From DASUFP01 sp036274495 (GTDB taxonomy: Bacteria > Bacteroidota > Bacteroidia > AKYH767-A > OLB10): DNA of 64,000 nucleotides. This document shows positions 17,896 through 27,050 of the stretch, in pieces. The stretch covers positions 105,921-169,920 of the forward strand of contig DASUFP010000076.1 in assembly GCA_036274495.1 (NCBI GenBank). The letters are read 5' to 3'. Below the pieces are notes generated by a model, which was given only the letters and a program-made list of their open reading frames with translations, made no database searches and was not told the DNA's origin. Positions within the stretch are counted from its first letter, which is position 1; the number at the start of each line of letters is the position of its first letter. Both the position numbers and the translations under genes were made by a program.

Positions 17896-18477
17896 ATGAT
17901 CAATCTGGTTCTCTTTGGTCCTCCCGGCGCTGGAAAAGGCACACAATCTGCACAGCTGATTGACAAATACAACCTGGTACACTTATCCACCGGTGATATT
18001 CTCCGTGGCGAAATCGCGAACGGGACCAAATTAGGTATGGAGGCAAAAAAACTAATGGACCAGGGAGTATTGGTACCCGACGATGTGGTGATTGGGATGA
18101 TCCGTAACAAGCTGGAACAAAATAAAAATGCGGGAGGCTTTATTTTCGATGGCTTTCCCAGAACTGCGGCACAGGCTGTTGCACTCGATGCTTTGCTGGA
18201 AGAGTCAGGAAATCCCATTGACTATATGCTTGCGTTAGATGTTCCCGACGAGGAGCTGATCAAAAGAATATTAAACCGGGGTAAAGATTCGGGTCGTTCA
18301 GACGACAGTGATCCGGCAATTATTAAAAAGCGAATTGAAGAGTACAATGCAAAGACCGCTCCTCTGATTGACTATTATAAAAAACAAAACAAACTGCATC
18401 TAATCGACGGTCTCGGAACCGTTGAACATATTTTTGACTTGTTGTGTGAAGCAGTTGATTCTCTTGGTAAATATTAA
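17896..18477 (+). CDS. adk: Adenylate kinase
   Basis: A 193-residue nucleoside monophosphate kinase (ATP + AMP to 2 ADP). The P-loop GPPGAGKGTQ spans residues 8-17, followed by the AMP-binding STGDILR and the DGFPRT motif near residue 87. The LID is the short form (RGKDSGRSDDSD) without the zinc-binding cysteines of long adenylate kinases, as is usual for Bacteroidota. The Obg GTPase gene follows after a 14-bp gap, indicating an operon. Confidence 0.97.
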   Translation: MINLVLFGPPGAGKGTQSAQLIDKYNLVHLSTGDILRGEIANGTKLGMEAKKLMDQGVLVPDDVVIGMIRNKLEQNKNAGGFIFDGFPRTAAQAVALDALLEESGNPIDYMLALDVPDEELIKRILNRGKDSGRSDDSDPAIIKKRIEEYNAKTAPLIDYYKKQNKLHLIDGLGTVEHIFDLLCEAVDSLGKY

Positions 18478-18491
18478 TGTAACACCCCTAA

Positions 18492-19505
18492 GTGGCAGAC
18501 TCTAATTTTATTGATTACGTAAAAATCTGCTGCCGTTCGGGAGCGGGCGGTGGCGGCTCCATGCATTTTCATCGCGACAAGCTTACAGCAAAAGGCGGTC
18601 CTGACGGAGGGAACGGAGGAAAAGGCGGCGATATTATTGTGAAGGGTAATGCTCAATTATGGACACTGCTTCATCTCAAGTATCGCAAACATGTTATTGC
18701 CAAGCCGGGTGGTTCGGGCAGCAGTGCCTTAAAGACCGGGGCCGATGGTGAAGATATTATTCTGGAAGTGCCGCTGGGAACCATTGCGCGCGATTTTGAT
18801 ACCAATAAATTCTTATTCGAAATAGATCGCGACGGACAAACCGAAACGCTGGTGAGTGGCGGCCGTGGCGGTATGGGTAATGCCTTTTTTAAATCATCCA
18901 CCCAACAGACACCCCGCTTTTCACAACCCGGTGAGCCCGGAAAAGAGGAGTGGAAAATTCTTGAGCTGAAGCTGATGGCCGATGTGGGGCTGGTTGGATT
19001 CCCCAACGCAGGCAAATCAACATTGCTAAGTGTTGTAAGTGCCGCCAAACCCGAAATAGCCGACTACGCTTTTACAACCCTGGTTCCCAATCTGGGTATA
19101 GTGCGTTACCGTGACGACCGTTCATTTGTTATGGCCGACATTCCGGGTATAATTGAAGGAGCCCATACGGGAAAAGGATTAGGTCTTCGTTTTCTGCGTC
19201 ATATTGAACGCAACTCGGTGTTGTTGTTTATGATACCGGCTGATGCCGCCGATATTAAAAAAGAGTACAACATCCTTAAAAAAGAATTACGGCTTCATAA
19301 TCCTGAACTGCTCGACAAGCGCCGCCTGATTGCCATAACAAAAAGCGATATGCTGGACGAAGAACTCAAAACAGCCATAAAAAAGGAATTACCTAAAGAC
19401 AAAACGGCTGACGGAAACAAGGTGCCATGCATTTTTATATCTTCGGTGACAGGAACCGGAATACAGGAATTAAAAGATGAGCTCTGGAAAACATTAACTG
19501 ACTGA
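18492..19505 (+). CDS. obg: Obg/CgtA ribosome-associated GTPase
   Basis: A 337-residue GTPase needed for late 50S ribosome assembly and growth control. The glycine-rich Obg fold occupies residues 1-160 (GAGGGGS, GGPDGGNGGKGGD and GGRGGMGN). The G domain has G1 GFPNAGKST (169-177), G3 DIPGIIEGA and G4 TKSD. There is no C-terminal OCT extension. The start is a GTG (VADSNFIDYVK), which matches the usual Obg N-terminus and leaves a 14-bp gap from adk; no ATG is suitably placed. The next gene begins 2 bp after the stop. Confidence 0.96.
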   Translation: MADSNFIDYVKICCRSGAGGGGSMHFHRDKLTAKGGPDGGNGGKGGDIIVKGNAQLWTLLHLKYRKHVIAKPGGSGSSALKTGADGEDIILEVPLGTIARDFDTNKFLFEIDRDGQTETLVSGGRGGMGNAFFKSSTQQTPRFSQPGEPGKEEWKILELKLMADVGLVGFPNAGKSTLLSVVSAAKPEIADYAFTTLVPNLGIVRYRDDRSFVMADIPGIIEGAHTGKGLGLRFLRHIERNSVLLFMIPADAADIKKEYNILKKELRLHNPELLDKRRLIAITKSDMLDEELKTAIKKELPKDKTADGNKVPCIFISSVTGTGIQELKDELWKTLTD

Positions 19506-19507
19506 CC

Positions 19508-20092
19508 ATGTTCGAAACACTGGTAAATATCGACTGGAGTTTATTCAAGGCCATCAACAGCCTTCATAGTGAATTTATGGATTTGCTTATGTGGTGGGCC
19601 GCCGATCGTTTTTTCTGGATTCCCCTTTACCTTTTTCTTGCCTATTTCCTGTACCGTAAATATGGGCGGCTTGGATTGGTAATGATTGTATTTGCAGCAT
19701 TGCTGATTGTCATCAGCGACCAGACTTCAGTTGTTATTAAAAACCTCGTTCAACGCGAACGTCCCTGCCATAATGAGGCACTGGCCTTTGATGTGCATCT
19801 GGTACACGATAATTGTGGCGGCATGTACGGCTTTGTGTCATCGCATGCTGCCAACACCATGGCGCTGGCACTGTACATAATGCTGCTTACAAAAATGCGG
19901 TTCAGGTGGCTGAACCGGACGCTTTTGTTTTATGCCGGTGTAGTGGCTTATTCAAGAGTGTACCTCGGCAACCATTACCCTGCCGATATTGTTGGCGGCT
20001 GGATAGTGGGATTTTTCGCAGCAATGGTTACCTATTACTTTTACCGGTCGCTTGCCGGAGAAAAATTTGACACTACGGATTCAGAAACATGA
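19508..20092 (+). CDS. PAP2-family membrane phosphatase (undecaprenyl-diphosphatase-like)
   Basis: A 194-residue polytopic protein with the three-part phosphatidic acid phosphatase signature: K78-x6-R85-P86, the SSHA segment with His113, and SR150-VYLGNH156-YPAD. These residues form the catalytic site, on the periplasmic side in bacterial lipid phosphatases. Likely substrates are undecaprenyl pyrophosphate or phosphatidylglycerol phosphate, which sequence alone cannot separate. It starts 2 bp after obg and overlaps the fluoride channel gene by 4 bp, so adk-obg-PAP2-crcB form one probable operon. Confidence 0.88.
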   Translation: MFETLVNIDWSLFKAINSLHSEFMDLLMWWAADRFFWIPLYLFLAYFLYRKYGRLGLVMIVFAALLIVISDQTSVVIKNLVQRERPCHNEALAFDVHLVHDNCGGMYGFVSSHAANTMALALYIMLLTKMRFRWLNRTLLFYAGVVAYSRVYLGNHYPADIVGGWIVGFFAAMVTYYFYRSLAGEKFDTTDSET

Positions 20093-20460
20093 ATAGTTTC
20101 CTGCTTGTATTTCTTGGTGGAGGACTTGGAAGTGTATTGCGGTACGGCATTTCCGTTATGCTGAAATCAACTGCAACCCTGTTCCCTGTAGCCACACTTG
20201 CCGCAAACGGGGCCAGTTCTTTTGTGCTCGGACTCATCATGGGATTTTTATCGGCACGCGAAGGCCACACCACACCCGTTACACTATTTCTGGCAGCCGG
20301 ATTTTGCGGTGGCTTCAGCACGTTCAGTACTTTCAGTGCCGAAACATTTGAATTTCTGAAACACGGTCAGCTTTCCTATGCGCTGTTGAATATTGCGGCT
20401 AATCTGCTTATCTGCCTGGTGGCGATTGGAGCCGGAATGTTTTTATCAAAAAATTTCTGA
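20089..20460 (+). CDS. crcB: Fluoride channel CrcB/Fluc
   Basis: A 123-residue protein with four transmembrane helices. It carries Fluc-family motifs: GGGLGSVLRYG (residues 10-20, with Arg18), the conserved Asn40, and GFCGGFSTFSTF (71-82), whose phenylalanines line the fluoride pore. These channels form antiparallel dimers that export fluoride. The 4-bp overlap with the PAP2 gene leaves no leader, so a crcB (fluoride) riboswitch directly upstream is excluded. Confidence 0.94.
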   Translation: MNSFLLVFLGGGLGSVLRYGISVMLKSTATLFPVATLAANGASSFVLGLIMGFLSAREGHTTPVTLFLAAGFCGGFSTFSTFSAETFEFLKHGQLSYALLNIAANLLICLVAIGAGMFLSKNF

Positions 20461-20473
20461 ATCGCAATTAAAA

Positions 20474-20509
20474 CAGCAAAGCCCGACTGCTGACAGACGG
20501 GCTTTGCTG
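20474..20509. terminator. Bidirectional terminator between crcB and the T9SS protein gene
   Basis: CAGCAAAGCCCG (20474-20485) and its exact complement (20498-20509) form a perfect 12-bp stem with a 12-base loop between two convergent genes. T-rich sequence is modest on both sides. Confidence 0.8.
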
Positions 20510-20525
20510 ATGTATTCAATTGCTG

Positions 20526-23189
20526 TTACATCTTGAGCACCTTGGTTCGGTAAACCGAATTGTTGGAGCGTATTTCAATTGAATAGGTTCCTGCGGGCAG
20601 GTTAAATTCCAGATCGTTTTTCGCCTGATGAATCTCAATGGTCCTGACCAATCCGCCAAGGACATTATAAATAGTAACTACTGCACGGTCATTAACGGGA
20701 GCCGCAAGTTCAATGGTCAGTTTGTCGGCAACAGGGTTTGGATAAACCGCAAATCCGTTTTGCGAAAGCAGTTCCTGGATGCCGGTTGTAAATACCTGCT
20801 GTGATGTTGCTGTGCAGCCATTGGCACCTGTTACCACAACCGTATAGGTACCCGATTGTGTGGCAACGTATACCTGACCCGTTGCTCCCGGAATCGGATT
20901 ACCATTGAGGTACCATTGATTACCGGTTGGCGACGATGAAGTTAAGGTATTCCACAATGGTGAAATGGTTGGTGTTGGAGGAAGCGGCAACACTACTCCC
21001 GTTACCGGGATGCGGTTGCTTTTACATCCTTCGGTTACAACCCAGTCGTAGAAGAAATAATAGAACGTACCTGCTGAATAATTCGGATTAATCTGTCCTG
21101 TTAAAGTAATCGGACTGTTTGAAACTGTGTAGGGATATAATGCGCCAAATGAGTTATAGTAACACGCTGCACTGCCTGCGGCAAGTTCCAGCCTGTACCC
21201 TGTTCCGGGGTTTATGGTAAAGCCAAGGGGAACAGCTACCAATCCCGAATTGGCCGTTACAGGAACGGTAACGGTATTCAACACAGGCCCGCCTGCTGCA
21301 TCGCGCAGGTTAATGGTAATGTTTCCCGATGTTGCGCCGGGAGAAACATACACCCGTTCTAACGTACATTGCGCAAGTGCATCAAACTGTATTCCCCAGT
21401 CGTTGCCCGGCAGGGTAAATTGTGTACCGATACTTGGGTTGGGGGCACCAACATTGTAGGTACCTCCTGCAGCCGCTTCCACATAATAAGTTGTTGTGTT
21501 TGTTAAGGACGGTGAATAGGTATTGCCCTGGAACACATTCAACCCGCCACTTGCAGTAGTAAACCAACTCATGATTCCTACCCCCGTGGCCGTAAGGTTA
21601 GCAGCTCCCGGCCCGCATATCGTATCGTTTGAGACGACCGGATCGGTTATTGCCAAGACCTCCACGCTCAGTTCAACTGTGGTATCGGCATCGCAACCGC
21701 CGCTGGTGACGACTGCTCTGTAGGTAGAATACGTAGTTGGTGTTACCTGATATTGAGCTGTTGTGCTGCCCGGTCCGGTTTCATTCACCCAGCTGCTTCC
21801 ATTGTAGCTCTGCCATTGAATGGCACCGGTAGATCCGGTTAAAAACAACGTAGCGTTATCGCCCAAACAAACCGTATCGGATGAAATAATTGCATTTCCC
21901 GCTACCGAGGGCGAACCGGTCACAATCAGAATACTGTCAATATAGCCGCAAACGCCATCATCACTTACTAATGTAATATAGGTACTTCCCGTTCCAACCG
22001 GTGTGTACGTAACAGTTGTTCCTGTAGTAGCACTTAACCCTGCCGATGGAGACCATGTGTAAGTGTAACCTGAGTTGGTGCTGTTTGCAGTGAGTGTAGC
22101 AGACTGACCCAGACACAAGGCTGTGGGTACAGATGAAATGGTTGCGGGAGTAGCAGTATTTACCGTTGCAATTACAGGGGTGCGTGCGCTTTCACAGCCG
22201 GCCGAATATAAAATTCTTCCGTTGAATATGCGGGGGAAATTGGTCAGAGCAAAATAGGCGCCGCCGTAACCTTCTTTAAATTCGATGTTCGCATCCTGAG
22301 CAAATATGTTTCCTAAAGCAGTTCCGTCGGTATACGTTATGCCACCTGAACCATGCACGTAAAAGGCATAGGTTTGTCCTGCCGGAATGGTAACGTTAAC
22401 AAATACATTTATAGATGTACCGGGCGCACCATTACCGGTTGATGTATAAGGAGCCGTTCCTGCAAGTGTCCAACCGGCATTGCTGTTGGTAAAACCAACG
22501 TGTGTTCCCGGACGGTACCAGATTTCGGCAGTGCCTGATCCTGCATTAAAATTCGCCGCAAAGCTGTCGATGGTAACTGTGTTAATAGCGGTAATATCAA
22601 ACATATTTCCGTCAAACCCGTTTCCTCCGGCAAAGGTGGTTGTCATGGGCGATGGCGGCCCTCCGCCTAACGTAGAGGCTGCATAAAAGGTAGTAGTGGC
22701 AGACACAACAGGAGTGAATGTAGTTCCTGTTCCAAGCTGCGCACCGCCCGATGCAACATTATACCATTTGATGCCCGATCCTGTTGCTGACAAAGTAACA
22801 GGACCATAACCACACCGTGAAGCACCTGCAGTAGTTGGTGCACTTACCCCTACCGTTATAGTAACAAGTGCTGATGTATCAGGGTCGCAGCCCGATGCAG
22901 TTACTACCGCTCTGTAATCGGTTGTCATTCCCGGAGAAACTGTATAAGTGTCGGTAGTAGCTCCGGTGCCGGTTTCATCTGTCCAGTTGGTTCCATCAAA
23001 CGACTGCCATTGGATGTTGCCGATGTAAGAGGTAAGCAACAGGTCAGTGCTGCCCATAGGACAAATTGAATCCAAGGAAGCCGAAGCCGTTCCGGCATCA
23101 CTGCAAGGCTGTGCCATACCTGCTCCCGAAAAAATAAATAAATACGACAGCAAGGTTGTTGCTGTTACTTTGAGTAAAAATGTTTTCAT
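20526..23189 (-). CDS. Secreted Ig-like repeat protein, T9SS type A sorting domain (paralog 1)
   Basis: The chosen start (23189) gives 887 residues, a normal signal peptide (MKTFLLKV...GAGMAQ) and an AAGGA ribosome-binding sequence just upstream. An earlier in-frame ATG at 23255 would add 22 residues before the signal peptide and is less likely. Ig-like domains of the DSICxGxS...IQWQS type flank a central domain of about 155 residues (about 22200-22680). A jelly-roll-like segment follows (GIQFDALAQCTLERVYVSPG), then EGCKSNR, another Ig-like unit, and a type A sorting domain (FAVYPNPVADKLTIEL...YRTKVLKM). Export by the type IX system is expected; the function is unknown. A similar gene lies directly upstream, with a different central domain. 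Confidence 0.85.
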   Translation of the reverse strand: MKTFLLKVTATTLLSYLFIFSGAGMAQPCSDAGTASASLDSICPMGSTDLLLTSYIGNIQWQSFDGTNWTDETGTGATTDTYTVSPGMTTDYRAVVTASGCDPDTSALVTITVGVSAPTTAGASRCGYGPVTLSATGSGIKWYNVASGGAQLGTGTTFTPVVSATTTFYAASTLGGGPPSPMTTTFAGGNGFDGNMFDITAINTVTIDSFAANFNAGSGTAEIWYRPGTHVGFTNSNAGWTLAGTAPYTSTGNGAPGTSINVFVNVTIPAGQTYAFYVHGSGGITYTDGTALGNIFAQDANIEFKEGYGGAYFALTNFPRIFNGRILYSAGCESARTPVIATVNTATPATISSVPTALCLGQSATLTANSTNSGYTYTWSPSAGLSATTGTTVTYTPVGTGSTYITLVSDDGVCGYIDSILIVTGSPSVAGNAIISSDTVCLGDNATLFLTGSTGAIQWQSYNGSSWVNETGPGSTTAQYQVTPTTYSTYRAVVTSGGCDADTTVELSVEVLAITDPVVSNDTICGPGAANLTATGVGIMSWFTTASGGLNVFQGNTYSPSLTNTTTYYVEAAAGGTYNVGAPNPSIGTQFTLPGNDWGIQFDALAQCTLERVYVSPGATSGNITINLRDAAGGPVLNTVTVPVTANSGLVAVPLGFTINPGTGYRLELAAGSAACYYNSFGALYPYTVSNSPITLTGQINPNYSAGTFYYFFYDWVVTEGCKSNRIPVTGVVLPLPPTPTISPLWNTLTSSSPTGNQWYLNGNPIPGATGQVYVATQSGTYTVVVTGANGCTATSQQVFTTGIQELLSQNGFAVYPNPVADKLTIELAAPVNDRAVVTIYNVLGGLVRTIEIHQAKNDLEFNLPAGTYSIEIRSNNSVYRTKVLKM

Positions 23190-23370
23190 TGATCCTTGAT
23201 TTTTGTGGTTGGACTCAGCTTTTAAAATTAGGTAAAATACTTTGAGCAACGTCAAACACTTTTATGCAGTTTCTACCGGCAGTTTGTGGATTTCCATGCT
23301 TATATAAGTCGTCCGGAACAAACTGTGTTGTAAAGCATTAGAACCTGAAACGTTTGGTTAACCATAAAAA

Positions 23371-23398
23371 ATGCCTGCCGAAAGAATCCGGCAGGCAT
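23371..23398 (-). terminator. Rho-independent terminator of T9SS paralog 2
   Basis: ATGCCTGCCG (23371-23380) pairs perfectly with CGGCAGGCAT (23389-23398) around an 8-base loop. Read on the minus strand it lies 23 bases after the stop and is followed by TTTTTTA. It should separate the two tandem paralogs into independent transcripts. Confidence 0.88.
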
Positions 23399-23421
23399 CA
23401 GATTATGCGGAGTACCTGAAG

Positions 23422-26097
23422 TTACATCTTCAGCACCTTGGTGCGGTAAACCGAGTCGTTGGCACGTATCTCAATTGAATAGGTTCCGGCAGGCAGGTTA
23501 AAGTCTAAATCGTTTTTCGACTGATGAATCACAATCGTCTTAACCAATCCGCCAAGCACATTATAAATATTAACAACAGCTCTGTCTTTTACGGGAGATG
23601 CAAGTTCTATTGTCAGTTTGTCGGCAACAGGATTAGGATAAACAGCAAATCCGTTTTGCGAAAGCAGTTCCTGAATGCCGGTTGTAAACACTTGCTGTGA
23701 AGTAGCTGTGCAACCATTTGCTCCTGTTACCACAACAGTGTATGTACCCGATTGCGTAGCTACATACACCTGTCCTGTCGCACCCGGAATAGGATTACCA
23801 TTCAGGTACCACTGATTTCCTGTAGGTGAAGAGGAAGTTAAAGTGTTCCATTGCGGAGCAATGGTAGGTGTAGGCGGTAATGGGAGCACGGCACCTGTTA
23901 CAGGTATGCGGTTGCTTTTGCATCCCTCTGTAACAACCCAGTCGTAGAAGAAATAATAGAATGTACCGGCAGAATAGTTCGGGTTGATTTGTCCTGTTAA
24001 GGTAATCGGACCGTTAGGTACCGAATAAGGATATGCGGCCCCGAAAGAATTATAATAACATGGGGTACTTCCTGCAGCAAGTTCCAGACGGTAGCCTTGA
24101 CCTGGATTCACGGTAAAGCCAAGGGTAACAGGTACTAAACCGGAACTGGCCGTTACAGGCACCGTTACGGTATTCAGAATCGGACCGCCTTGTGAACTGC
24201 GCAAATTGATCGTTATGTTTCCGGATGTAGGCCCGGGTGAAACATAAACCCGTTCCAGGGTACACTGAGCAAGTGCATCGAACTGGATTCCCCAGTCGTT
24301 ACCCGGCAACGTGAAAAACGTACCTATGCTTAAATCGGGCGCCCCCACATGATAGGTCCCACCCGCGGCGGCTTCCACATAATAGGTGGTTGTGTTTGTC
24401 AGCGACGGCGAATAGGTGCTGCCCTGGAATACATTTAATCCGCCGGTTGGCGTGGTATACCAACTCATAATACCCGCACCGGTGGCCGTCAGGTTGGCCG
24501 TTCCCGGCCCGCATATCGTATCGCCTGTGACCAGCGGATCGGTTATGGCCAAGACCTCAACGCTAAGTTCAATGGATGTATCAGGATCACAGCCACCGCT
24601 GGTGACCACGGCCCTGAAAGTGGAAAAGGTTGTTGGAGTAACCTGGTATTGTGCAGTAGTATTGCCCGGCCCGGTTTCATTCACCCAGTTGGTTCCATTA
24701 AAACTCTGCCACTGGATTGATCCGGTAGAACCTGTTAAAAACAACGATGCATTATCGCCCAGACAAACGGTATCGGACGAAATAATTGCCGTACCGGCAA
24801 CCGAAGGCGAACCGGTTACAATCTGAATGCTATCGATGTATCCGCAAACCCCATCGTCTCCAACGAGGGTAATATAGGTGCTGCCTGTTCCAACCGGAGT
24901 ATAGGTAACTGTAGCTCCGGTAGTGGTATTTAAACCGGCCGATGGCGACCAGGTATAGTTATAACCGGTGTTGGAACTGCTGGCGGTAATGGTGGCTGAC
25001 TGACCTAGGCACAAAGCAGGAGGAACGGATGTAATGGTAACCGGCACAGGAGGATTCACTGTTGCTACAGCAGGTGTGCGTGAACTCTCGCAACCTACCT
25101 CGTAGGTAATTTCGAGCCGCGAGATAGAACCACCTACTTCCTGCCATATGTCCTGAGGGGCAATAGTGGCAAGCGGGAATTGCATACCCATACGTGCAAT
25201 GGTTACTGATTGTCCGTCGATGGTGGTTGTTGCGGGACCATTCGCATAAGAGTTCACATCAGCACCGCGAGTGGCAAGTACACCTATTACATCGCCGGCA
25301 GCAATGGAAATGTTTACCGGAATTACACCGGTCGCCGGATTGTTTTGAGTTAAAAACAGTGTTGAGAAAGCATTGGTGGTGGCAGCAAAAACCGGAGGCG
25401 GTATCTGGTTGTCGAAACGGATGACAGCAATATTCTGGTTACCGGTATTGGGACCGGGTACAAAGAGGCCTGTTATGTTAAAGTCGGAAGGAGCGGTAAA
25501 AAAGTATCCCCGCGCATTTCCTGCGAAAGTTGTAACCTCCGCCGGCATTGGCGTGGTGCCTGATCCGCCGCCATTGGATGATGCGGATGCATAAAAGGTT
25601 GTAGTGTTATTCACATTCGTTACCAGGTTGGTCCCGAAACCTACAGGAGTACCGCCTGTGGGCACATCATACCATCGGATACCGGAGCCTGCTGCCGTCA
25701 GCGACACCGGTCCGTATCCGCACCGGGTATCACCTATAGTAGTAGGAGCCGTTACGCCAACAACTATTGTAAGGATGGTAGAAGTATCGGGATCACATCC
25801 GGAGGCTGTAACTACAGCGCGATAGTCAATTGTCGCGGCAGGGGTAACCAGATAATTATCTGTTGTAGCACCCGGACCCGTCTCATCTATCCAGTTGGTT
25901 CCGTTGTACGATTGCCATTGGATGTTACCGATATAGGCTGTCAGTAACAGATTGGTACTGCCTCCGACACAGATAGAATCCTCAGTTGTAGAAGGTGTTC
26001 CTGCATCGGAACAGGGTTGGGCATTGGCGGGTGCCGTTAGGAAAAAAGCTGCAGCAACAGCAAAAACCGACAACATTCGAAGTACATTTATTTTCAT
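23422..26097 (-). CDS. Secreted Ig-like repeat protein, T9SS type A sorting domain (paralog 2)
   Basis: An 891-residue protein with a clear signal peptide (MKINVLRML...APANAQ). The layout matches the neighbouring paralog: an N-terminal Ig-like pair, a central domain, shared Ig-like units (GDDGVCGYIDSIQIV; DTVCLGDNASLFL), the GIQFDALAQCTLERVYVSPG segment and a type A sorting domain that is almost the same in both. The central domain (about 25097-25585; FAGNARGYFFTAPSDFNITG...GDVIGVLATRG) is unrelated by eye to that of paralog 1. Both paralogs probably display different binding modules on a common stalk. It has its own terminator and probably its own promoter in the 212-bp gap upstream. No catalytic motif was recognised. 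Confidence 0.85.
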   Translation of the reverse strand: MKINVLRMLSVFAVAAAFFLTAPANAQPCSDAGTPSTTEDSICVGGSTNLLLTAYIGNIQWQSYNGTNWIDETGPGATTDNYLVTPAATIDYRAVVTASGCDPDTSTILTIVVGVTAPTTIGDTRCGYGPVSLTAAGSGIRWYDVPTGGTPVGFGTNLVTNVNNTTTFYASASSNGGGSGTTPMPAEVTTFAGNARGYFFTAPSDFNITGLFVPGPNTGNQNIAVIRFDNQIPPPVFAATTNAFSTLFLTQNNPATGVIPVNISIAAGDVIGVLATRGADVNSYANGPATTTIDGQSVTIARMGMQFPLATIAPQDIWQEVGGSISRLEITYEVGCESSRTPAVATVNPPVPVTITSVPPALCLGQSATITASSSNTGYNYTWSPSAGLNTTTGATVTYTPVGTGSTYITLVGDDGVCGYIDSIQIVTGSPSVAGTAIISSDTVCLGDNASLFLTGSTGSIQWQSFNGTNWVNETGPGNTTAQYQVTPTTFSTFRAVVTSGGCDPDTSIELSVEVLAITDPLVTGDTICGPGTANLTATGAGIMSWYTTPTGGLNVFQGSTYSPSLTNTTTYYVEAAAGGTYHVGAPDLSIGTFFTLPGNDWGIQFDALAQCTLERVYVSPGPTSGNITINLRSSQGGPILNTVTVPVTASSGLVPVTLGFTVNPGQGYRLELAAGSTPCYYNSFGAAYPYSVPNGPITLTGQINPNYSAGTFYYFFYDWVVTEGCKSNRIPVTGAVLPLPPTPTIAPQWNTLTSSSPTGNQWYLNGNPIPGATGQVYVATQSGTYTVVVTGANGCTATSQQVFTTGIQELLSQNGFAVYPNPVADKLTIELASPVKDRAVVNIYNVLGGLVKTIVIHQSKNDLDFNLPAGTYSIEIRANDSVYRTKVLKM

Positions 26098-26210
26098 AGC
26101 TCAGGTAGGTTAATGAGTTTGGTTAATACGCTATCAAATTAAGTAAAAAATATCCGAATATTCTCTAATCGTAAATTCAAATATCAAAGAATCATTAAAT
26201 ATCCCTGAAA

Positions 26211-26242
26211 TTTGCTTTGCGTTTAATTATGATGTATATTTG
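26211..26242 (+). promoter_or_regulatory. Bacteroidota-type promoter for the methyltransferase gene
   Basis: TTTG at 26211-26214 (-33 element) and TATATTTG at 26235-26242 (perfect -7 element TAnnTTTG) are 20 bp apart. The predicted leader before the ATG at 26310 is about 60 bases. Confidence 0.65.
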
Positions 26243-26309
26243 ACTGGTAATCAATCGCTCTGCCTTTAAGGTACAGTCATACAAACCGACAAGACCCCCA
26301 AAATTACAT

Positions 26310-26948
26310 ATGGCTCAAGTATACGTGCAGTACGGCTGCGGCTTATCAGCACCGGTTGAATGGACCAATTTTGACGCTTCCCCGACGCTTCGCATTCAAA
26401 AAACCCCACTGGTAGGGTCGATTTTAAAGAGCCGTCTCAATGTTACCTTCCCGAAGAATGTAAAATACGGCGACATCGTTTCCGGATTACCTGTAGCGGC
26501 AGATAGCTGTGACGGATTGTATTGCTCGCATGTACTTGAACATTTATCGTTACAGGACTTCAGGGCCGCATTAAAAAATTCTTTTAAAATCCTCAAAAAA
26601 GGAGGCCTTTTCAGGTGTGTCGTACCCGATCTTGAGAAACTTGCCAGAGAATACATCACCTCTTTGGATCAGGGTGATGCACAGGCGAGTGTTAAATTTG
26701 TCGGATTTAATACCATCCTGGGCACCGAATCGAGACCTAAAGGATTCAAAGGCCTTATCAATAATTTTTTAGGAAATGCCAATCACCTATGGATGTGGGA
26801 TCATCTTTCGTTAAGCGAAGAATTAAAAAAAGCCGGGTTCATCAATATACGCAGATGTAAATACAACGACAGCAGCGACCCGATGTTTAAATACGTTGAA
26901 GATCCGGTACGTTTTGAGGGCGCAGTAGCACTCGAGTGCAGCAAGTGA
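26310..26948 (+). CDS. SAM-dependent methyltransferase (class I, glycan-locus type)
   Basis: A 212-residue protein with a short class I methyltransferase fold. Motif I is the compact QYGCGLSAP near residue 8, followed by WTNFDAS (acidic residue that would bind the SAM ribose), the SHVLEHLS motif near residue 68 and a GGLFRCVVPDLE segment (post-motif III). This YGCG...W.N.D form is common in methyltransferases of polysaccharide and sugar-modification loci. The substrate is unknown. It is followed after 102 bp by an ALG10-like membrane protein, which may point to a shared glycan pathway. It has its own promoter-like sequence. Confidence 0.8.
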   Translation: MAQVYVQYGCGLSAPVEWTNFDASPTLRIQKTPLVGSILKSRLNVTFPKNVKYGDIVSGLPVAADSCDGLYCSHVLEHLSLQDFRAALKNSFKILKKGGLFRCVVPDLEKLAREYITSLDQGDAQASVKFVGFNTILGTESRPKGFKGLINNFLGNANHLWMWDHLSLSEELKKAGFINIRRCKYNDSSDPMFKYVEDPVRFEGAVALECSK

Positions 26949-27050
26949 TTCCGGAATTCTTTTTAACGGTTACCTGTTCTGTTTTTAAATGATGTGGATT
27001 AAACGATTCACAAAACGGCATCTACAGTTGCAATACATGCATCAAAAGCA

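Noticed and set aside
20089..20460. Fluoride riboswitch controlling crcB
   Set aside because: crcB overlaps the preceding gene by 4 bp, leaving no leader for the aptamer.
20526..26097. Insertion sequence or transposition origin for the tandem T9SS paralogs
   Set aside because: No transposase, terminal inverted repeats or target duplications are visible; simple tandem duplication is sufficient.
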